Source: Aulostomus chinensis (Eukaryota > Chordata > Actinopteri > Syngnathiformes > Aulostomidae). Taken from it: 64,000 bases of DNA. The stretch spans positions 27,806,325 to 27,870,324 of the forward strand of contig JBBMOA010000011.1 in the NCBI GenBank assembly GCA_037954235.1, written 5' to 3'. This document shows, piece after piece, positions 56,330 through 64,000 of this stretch. The translations under genes were made by a program, and so were the position numbers. How positions within the stretch are numbered: position 1 is the first letter of the stretch; every line of letters begins with the position of its first letter. Below the pieces are notes generated by a model, which worked only from the letters and a program-made list of their open reading frames with translations, was not told the DNA's origin and ran no database searches.

Positions 56330-59300
56330 AAGAGAGAGAGAGAATCAGAAAGGAAACCCCCAACCTTCCCATCATTCAACATGCACAAGTTTCTTTGGTG
56401 CTCTACTGCTGCTCCGTATTTACACCACAGTGTCTCATAGACAGCCATCGACCGTGACAGAAGCCATGACTGTTACGTTCACGTTGGCCGTATTTCCGAG
56501 CTGGCTCCAGTTTGGCGCCGTTCTCCTTACAGCATCACACAAACCATTTCTTTCCAGATCTGACACACCTGTAAATTGGTGACTTTGTATGAAAAAGGAT
56601 GTGACCAGGACTCAAAGACTTGACATTCAATGTGTGTTGACAGTAATGGAATCAATCAGGAATCTGTTGTTGTGTATTTTTTTAAAAAAAAACCTTTACT
56701 GTTTTCTAAACTGGACTATTCCCAAGATTTGAGAACATGCCGACAGAACTCCTTCCGGTGCAGTGACGTGGCCTTCAGAATAGAAGGGGGGCTCATCAGA
56801 GCCGGCTTTAAGAACCTTGCTCTGAAAACTTCTGACTGGGTGTGTTTATAGAGGCCTACCACTCTCAGCACATCCCGGAGTGGCTCATCAGTCTGAGGTC
56901 GCGCTCCTCAGATCTGACTGTTAGCATCGGCCCCTTCTACACAACAAGGGCTGCTAGCTATTCTCCAGGTGGACGACCCCTGAGGGGAATGTGGGTGCAC
57001 TCAACTTTACATTCCAATGTCTTTTTGCTCGTAGGGCACGATACTGTAAATCGAGAGGAGGAGCTGGATACCACCATCTGCACAATCACGCTTGAAACAC
57101 CGTAAAGACGAGCAGCGCCAGCAGCCTGCTGCTACCAACATGAGCACATCAACACTGCACCTCCGAGAGCAAAATGAAGTCTGTATTAATGTGTAATAAT
57201 AACATGTATAGGCAACCATGTTCACACACTGTGACTCGAATTCAACATTCTTGATAGAATCACTGCCACTGTAAAGGTTTCTCTTTGTTGATAAATTCTA
57301 TCAAATAGAAGAAGAAGAGAAAGAAGAGAAGAAAACAAGGAGGTCAAAAACATGGGAGGTTGTGCTTTAAATGGTTGGAGTTACTCAACCACAACCGTCA
57401 GTCACAGCGTTCAACACCCTCGACCTGCTCTGACGCCTGGCTACTGCTGCTGAGAGCAAATATGGCCGCGTGATCTTCAACAGGTCGGACAGCTGAAGGC
57501 TGTGCAATGTGCCGACACATGAGTCTTCTCACTGGACGCCTCCTGCAGCTTTCAGCAATGAGTAGAAAACGAAAAACATCCAGCAACCAACAAGTATCTC
57601 AAGCTGATCAGAAGGGTTTGCAGGTCAGCTGCTCTATGACCTTCTGTTGGGGTACTGCAGCCTCACATAGCAAGTGAGCTAGCAGCTTCCCAACAGGATG
57701 GGTGTAGGCTAGTGTACAGCTAGGCTTGCTGCAAAATTAATGATGGCTGCATTTGCTTATGACGGACAGGGATTGGCTCATCCACATCCCATCCTCCAGT
57801 TGCTGGACAGAGTGATGGAAGCTCTCAGAATAGAACATGAGAGGAGAACTGTTTTGAAGCGTCTCTGTTCACCTGGTAGGAAACATCAACAACAACAAGG
57901 AAACCCGTGTTCACAAATACTCCTAAATAAGGCTGCTGATGCTGGAGGAGGACGAGACCCTGCTCTGGCTCCCCTTCACATGTACTGCAAAATGTTTCAC
58001 CAAGTTTTCAGAGAGGCAAGCATGTTTCCGCCTGCTGCTGGAGGAATACTGGGAGTTTGACCGTGGGTGACGGCCTGGTCTCAAAGCTGGTTCTGCTGGT
58101 ACATGTCATTACTCATCAGTTCGTAGAGGTTTACTGTCTACATACTGATTCTGGATTAGTCTCTTTTTACTGGAGAACTACACTGGCTTGCCTTCATCGT
58201 GTATTTGATGTGATATATGTCTAATATATATAATATATGTAGCCAATATCCCATGAGGCACATGCTCACCGACATCACCAACAGCCCAACATGTTCTCTT
58301 CGTTTACACATCCCTCCATTTAATATTTGGAAAGTCTGAAGCGACACCACATTAAATCATTTATACACATTAGCAGACAGCTAACCAGAAGTAGCCAGTT
58401 TAGCCAGTATGAGTCCCTGGTGCTCCTGCTCGATCACGCTGGGGGCCTCCTGCACATTCCATGCTACTGGCTAGTGTACATGCCAATCACTACCAGTGAT
58501 AAACCCCTCCCCCGCCTCCTGTTTCTGCTGGTCCACCAAATATGTGAAAATGAAGGCTACAGCTCCTGCTTCAAGGGCCTTGAAGGGGCTCAGAAGCACT
58601 GACAGCACTCCTGGCTCTGCCACCCCGCTCTCACACTCAGGTCTCACACATACACTGTTTGCCCCTTGTGTTGTTTCTCAATAGCCTTGGAACTGAGACC
58701 TTAGACCAGCACAAAGCCTTCAACTGTGGTCTTCTTGGACAAACTCAGGTGGCACGAAAACAAACTGCATGTCAACATGTGCATTAATGTCACCCACATT
58801 CATGTCGTCCTGTAAAATTCCTTTTCTTACTCATCAACAATGTAGAAGTTTGTGTAAATGCAACGTCATCAGGCACAGACGCAGCTCAGCATCCTCCCGG
58901 CTCTCATGCAGCCAGTGGCTCCAACCAGCAACCGGGCAGAAATGTCATTGGAGGGTCACGTCCTCCTCTTGATCTGGGTATGTGCACATAGGTGCGAGGC
59001 CTCTGCAGCGGCGCGGCGCCACATACAGCACATCAAAACATAGCGAGGTTTCTATCAATCAGATGAAAGAGCAGATTGTAGGAGTGAGGCACTACAGCAG
59101 GGATATTCACCGGGAGAGAACAAGTAAAGCAGGCTACACTGGGGGGGCCTTCAGGAACCGTCCACATCAGTGGCAGCTCTAGATTTGCATCAAGAGGGGA
59201 ACCCAGGTTGAAACGTTGAGATCCTGTTTCAACAACTGTTGTCTAAACAGGTAGTTGGTCGTCAGTGGGGTTCAGGGTGGCCCAATCTCTATATTTATGT

Positions 59301-59700
59301 ATCAAGACAACTTAATAACGTTGAAGGGGGCCGTGCAAGAAGAGGATCTGCCTTTAGAAGTTCTTTGTCACTATTTTCTTCCAGATACAGTGGAAGCACT
59401 TCCCATCAGTACTTTTCCCAAATGGTTGCCTGAGCTTGTTAACAGAGCTCTATTCAGCAGCTCTGAACCTCTGTGTGTGCATGTTGAGTTCTGGTTTTCC
59501 GTCGGTGTGAAAAGGTAGAGAAAGCCTTATCCAATCACCGTAGCCGGCTGGGACAGTTGTGGTGCTCTGGGTCCTGGCCTGCTTACAGACATGACACTGC
59601 TGCAGAGAGAGAATATCTGCCTAGTACTGAGAAATCGGCACCGTCTCTTTAAGAGACTGAGAAGCACTCACAGAACTTCCTCACTCTGGCATCCCCCTTC
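56330..59700. other. dyrk1b 5' flank or 5' intron, no gene recognised
   Basis: I looked for exons on both strands and found only short open frames (e.g. about 107 codons at 57740-58060, plus strand) without family features or paired splice sites. There is an AT-rich ATATATAATATATG patch at about 58215-58240. A noncoding first exon of dyrk1b may lie here or further right. Confidence 0.5.
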
Positions 59701-59710
59701 TTGCCTCGCC

Positions 59711-59790
59711 ATTGGTTGGGGCCCCCTCTTTCCCCATCAGCTGATTCGCTGCTGGTATCTAAGGGCTGGCTGGCCAGCGCTCTATAAATA
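59711..59790 (+). promoter_or_regulatory. CCAAT/TATA core-promoter-like arrangement
   Basis: An inverted CCAAT box (ATTGGTTGG, 59711) lies 71 bases upstream of CTATAAATA (59782-59790) in plus orientation. About 30 bases downstream begins a CT-rich stretch. No convincing ORF follows within 600 bases, so it may be an LTR-type or noncoding promoter, or chance. Confidence 0.3.
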
Positions 59791-59799
59791 AACCCAGTG

Positions 59800-61200
59800 C
59801 TGTCTCAGCAACCAGCCCACAATACTCATTAGCTACTTCTCTCCCTCCTCTTCCGCCTTTCTCCTGCTAAGCAAGTAGCTTCCAATAGCAGGCCCAGCTC
59901 TCAGCAGCAGTCTGATATACTCTCCCCTAGCAACCCAACCCGCCCTTCCCTACCTTACATCCACTCTCTCCTCCCCCTTCCTTCATCATCTTTCCTGTTT
60001 CGTCAAACCTTGCAATCTCTGATTCTGCATTCTGTCTTCCATGTTTCCATCCGTGCACGTCTCCATCCCTCACCCCCAGCCTTCTATCAGACAACTGCTT
60101 ACTGTTCATCCATCTTCTGCTTCCTTGCCAATAGATTCAACTCCCCAACACTGTTGTGTAGATGCACAATGATGCAACAGTATTTAGGGCAACACAGAGG
60201 AGTCACTCCAGGCAGCACGTCAGCACACGGAGCAGTCGGGAACTGGTGCTTCCTGCTCCCAACAAGTTGCTAGATCATAAGACACCGGACTGTTTCTGCC
60301 AGAATCCCTCCGAGGGAACCGACAGCAGTTCATCTCTGAGTTCCGACTGCACAGAAACCCTTCACATCCGTGTTTGATAAAGGCTTCAGTGAGGAAGAAG
60401 GGGAACCCATGAGATGAGTGTTCTGCATCAAATACTGTGGAACACGTTTGTTTATTTCTCACACAAAATTTGGTAATTTTCAAAGAACATTTCTTTCAGT
60501 CAAGGAAAAAATAATCAACTCATAACAACTGGAAGAGCTTAAACTCTGAGACTTAAAATGTGCAGTTATCTTGTTTCTGTTGGGGGTGTGATGATGCACT
60601 CAGCTCACAGTTCCATGCAGGATACTCGCTTTTGACATGATTCAAAGTTTCTGACAAAACAAAAAAGAATTTTAGCTTTTCTTTTCTTTTCTTCGGGATT
60701 TCAAAAGTCACTTCTCACCTCGAATTGAGTCACCCAGACTGTCTAATAAAAATGAGGAAAGCTAGAAACGGACAAACTTTATAATAGAAACACAAGTTTT
60801 CATACATTTTTGCAAATGAGAGAAAAAAACCTATAAAAGACATGTTTCTATGCAGTCTTTTATGATCTGACACTGAGCAGGAGGGACAGTCTGGACGACC
60901 AGAGGACTCTTGGATAGCCACAGTCTTATTTAACACATCCAGATACACACGGCGGCTGACAACAGCTCTGGGTGTTAGCCTGAGACCCTCCATGACATCC
61001 CTGATGGGATTGACGATCAAACAGAAGACACAGCCCCCCTACTTACGTTGTTAAGCAGTATATGAACATTAAAGGGTTTATGATAAAACATCATGTCGTT
61101 GTACGTGGAGTTCAGTGTTTGTTTGGGTTCCTGCATTGACTCTGTTTCCTACCGTCCTGCTGTTGCTACACGAGATGTACATCAAGTGCACTGAAGCTGG
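59800..61200. other. Region without recognisable gene or repeat
   Basis: Both strands were read; only short open frames without family features occur. A minus-strand 96-codon frame (60730-61020) lacks any recognised motif or strong splice partners. Confidence 0.4.
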
Positions 61201-61209
61201 ATGATCAGA

Positions 61210-61210
<1 letters not shown>

Positions 61211-61300
<90 letters not shown>
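61211..61300. repeat. (TC)n(AC)n compound microsatellite
   Basis: About 21 TC units followed by about 23 AC units on the plus strand. Confidence 0.95.
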
Positions 61301-61302
<2 letters not shown>

Positions 61303-61865
61303 AAGATAGCTGTAGAGATAATACACAGATCCCAGTCACAGCAGCAGCCCACTAACTATCACTGGACTAAATTCAGCACAACACAAGGAGAGTCATGTTT
61401 GTGTGTGACAAACACTGACTGTGGTCCCAACAGTGCAGCAGCAACACCAGCCATCACTCACTCCACTTCCATCCAGCACCAAGACATAATCTCTCAGTGT
61501 CCTGCTGCTGACACTCACTGTCCAAGCAGCGACTGAAACTCAGAGCTCCAAGTCGACGACAGACTTGGCTGCTCACGCATGATGCTGCTGATCTCTGGAC
61601 TGGTGATGATGACATGATCCGCACAAACCTCATATCTTGACTCTAGACCTTCACAAGCTATTTCAGACACAAATATGAAACAGGAAAAAAAATCAGGTCC
61701 AATCAATACAGTCCGTCTGCTGTCACTGGACGGTTGAAGACAGAGGCTTCTTAGTCTTAATCCTGGTGGAGACGGAATCTGATCGAGGTCGATTCCTTGA
61801 GATCTCAAGACCTTCACTCGCTCATACAGTGAGAGGGTGAGAGTGAGAGAGAAAGAGAGAGAGAG

Positions 61866-62240
61866 AGATCCCAATCCCAGTTCCTATCCCAGTCCCAGTC
61901 CCAGTCCCAATCACTATCCCGATCCCAATCCCAGTCCCAGTCCCAGTCCCAGTCCCAATCACTATCCCGATCCCAATCCCAGTCCCAGTCCCAATCACTA
62001 TCCTGATCCCAATCCCAGTCCCAGTCCCAGTCCCAGTCCCAGTCCCAATCACTATCCCGATCCCAATCCCAGTCCCAGTCCCAGTCCCAATCACTATCCC
62101 GATCCCAATCCCAATCACTATCCTGATCCCAATCCCAGTCCCAGTCCCAGTCCCAGTCCCAGTCCCAATCACTATCCCGATCCCAATCCCAGTCCCAGTC
62201 CCAATCACTATCCCGATCCCAATCCCAGTCTCAATCCCCA
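61866..62240. repeat. (CCCAGT/CCCAAT)n minisatellite
   Basis: Hexamers CCCAGT and CCCAAT, with CACTATCCCGATCCCAATCC spacer blocks, form a higher-order pattern over 375 bases. Six-base periodicity keeps both strands open (Pro/Ser and Gly/Ile/Thr strings); not coding. The rest to 64000 shows no gene I can support. A CAAATAAACTTG polyadenylation-like word lies at about 63965 near the window edge. Confidence 0.93.
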
Positions 62241-64000
62241 CCCTCACAGACTTGGAGGCGCGTACCTCCAGCAGGGCTCTACAGCCGACGCTGGACTCTT
62301 CACTGTCCCGTTACTGGAAGTGGGTGTGTCTGCCCGGGGAAACACACAGGTTTTGTCCGAAGGTTTGAGAGGAACATAAAAGAAAAGCAAATAAGACGCC
62401 GAGCAGGCAAATGTGCTTCAGGGTTTCTAACGGAGGGACGGAGACATCATTAGAACATCAGCGTAGTCAAGCTCATGGTACGAACGCTCTCATTACATGT
62501 CAATTTAAAGGGATAAACTTGAACGATTCATTATGTACGATGTCAAAATTATAAGTCAAACCAACAACTTGTCAGGGAGAATGAAAGGTGGGTTTTGTCG
62601 ATGGAGAAGCTGAGCGACGTCTCTGTTGGATGGAGGTGAGTCCAGAACTGAACCTGTCTGGTGAGGAGGGAGGTCAACGGTATTTTCAGCATCCTGCTGC
62701 TGGCCTGGCGCTCCTGTGCCACCCAGCCAGACAAACTGTGGCCTGCCCGCTCCAGGAGATGGCGGAGATGCGACACCCACCCCCCATGATGGCATGATGG
62801 ACTATAGACATCAAAGACTATGAGTAGTCCCAGTGGTGGGGGTGGTGGGCCGACTGCAGAGGGCGGAGTGGAGCTTTCACCTGAGATCTAAAGCTGTAGC
62901 AGTACAGGTCAGAAAGCTGGTTGAGAAATACGCTGGTATTTGTGCTCCCAGTGTGAAAAGGTGCCAATGGTACCAATGAAACGGATCCATACCGTCCTGT
63001 TCCACATAACCAGCTCACAACTTGAGACCCCGCCTGTTCATTGTAGGGTGATGCAAGCCAAGTTAGCAGCCCGTTGCTCGTCAGCTAAAGCTATCTAGCA
63101 TGAAGCTAACTACTGAGCTACTGCTGCGTATCTGCAGGCTGAGAGACCAACCACTCCTCAGCCCTCAAAGAAGTGGACAGGATTGATTCATGTTCAACAC
63201 AGCATCCATGCATGAAGCGAAGCCTGAACTCCTCCTGTTCATTGCTAGCACACATATCAAAGATAACATGGATCCCTGTGTTACCTGGGTCAGGATCACA
63301 CACTGGGACCAGTTTTTGGGAGAGAGCAGGATTCACAGACATCAAATTTCATAGACAAAAATATTAACTGTCCAAATTGTCCATCTGACCCTCTCCTCCC
63401 TCCTCAGCCGGCACCGCCATGGCGCTACATGTGTCCCCCTTCACTCTGGTACACCACCATTGATTGAACCAGTTCAACGTCGCTGTCGGTTCTTTTCATA
63501 AGACAAAGCCACGTTCTTGTTCTAGAGCTGATGTTCTGCTGTCAGCAACAGTGCACTAAAACGTTACCCACGACTTTTGTTTGAACTCAAATTTGGCACA
63601 GCCAGATTTCATGCAAACCTCGTGGCAGCTACGTCAGGTGGGTACATGTTGCCCCAGTGCAGAGCTGCAACTAATGATCATACATGGGCTAATCTGCAGT
63701 TTTTCCTCTAAAAACTGATTGGTGAAAGCCATCGCAACGATCACCATCCCAGGGTGAAACCCTCACCATGCTTCTCCACAGACTGTAGGACATTTCCATC
63801 CATAAGATGATTTGTTTGATAGCTTGAGATGACATAAACTGGAACACGCTAGCCTACCCTCCTGTGCCGTCACTTGTTGGCTCGCCCTCGTCCCTCTCGG
63901 CTGAGTTCCGAAGTATCCCAAACTCTCGGTTTCCGGCTGTATTCACAGCCAGACACCATTCATCAAATAAACTTGTCTTCTTCTTGTACTGAACAGCCAC

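Noticed and set aside
57740..58060. 107-codon plus-strand frame beginning MMAAFAYDGQGLAHP
   Set aside because: No recognised motif, no splice partner and no codon or domain support. Length is within chance expectation.

Overview
The window is vertebrate nuclear DNA, almost certainly from a teleost fish. It has split genes with GT-AG introns, very dense microsatellites and minisatellites, a CR1/L2-type LINE in two places, MITE-like DNA transposons, and protein sequences closest to known fish and human orthologues. I could rebuild five protein-coding genes exon by exon. In every one the exon phases close and the final length agrees with the known family.

Layout: 1-5.1 kb is repeats only: a (GATA)n block, an inverted pair of retroposon tails, a 61-bp minisatellite and an antisense LINE reverse-transcriptase fragment. 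5.1-7.3 kb holds cnih4 (+, 5 exons, 139 aa). 7.3-10.7 kb is intergenic with one (CA)n-flanked CCTAA-type repeat. 10.7-18.5 kb holds mitochondrial aldh2 (-, 13 exons, 518 aa). 18.5-21.6 kb is an aldh2/rbm42 head-to-head spacer with an AT-rich tandem repeat and a G-rich minisatellite. 21.6-26.4 kb holds rbm42 (+, 403 aa). 27.2-36.4 kb holds ppox (-, 12 coding exons, 476 aa), tail-to-tail with rbm42. 36.4-42.6 kb is the ppox 5' side plus a 2-kb (TCCA)-type minisatellite. 42.6-56.2 kb holds dyrk1b (-, 12 coding exons, 674 aa from the chosen start). 56.2-64 kb is dyrk1b 5' flank or 5' intron with no gene I can recognise.

The five genes do unrelated housekeeping work: ER cargo export (cnih4), acetaldehyde oxidation (aldh2), pre-mRNA processing (rbm42), haem synthesis (ppox) and nuclear kinase signalling (dyrk1b). 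This is a normal vertebrate gene neighbourhood, not an operon or a defence island, and I found no previously undescribed multi-gene system. The most interesting signals are about splicing and repeats. They are a probable U12-type intron in cnih4, a GC-AG intron in ppox with two in-frame acceptors, several 3' splice sites whose pyrimidine tract is replaced by (UG)n, a 558-bp terminal-inverted-repeat element present in both ppox and dyrk1b introns (one copy nested inside a Harbinger-like element), a 77-bp hAT-like MITE with its target duplication, and two perfect or near-perfect palindromes in introns.
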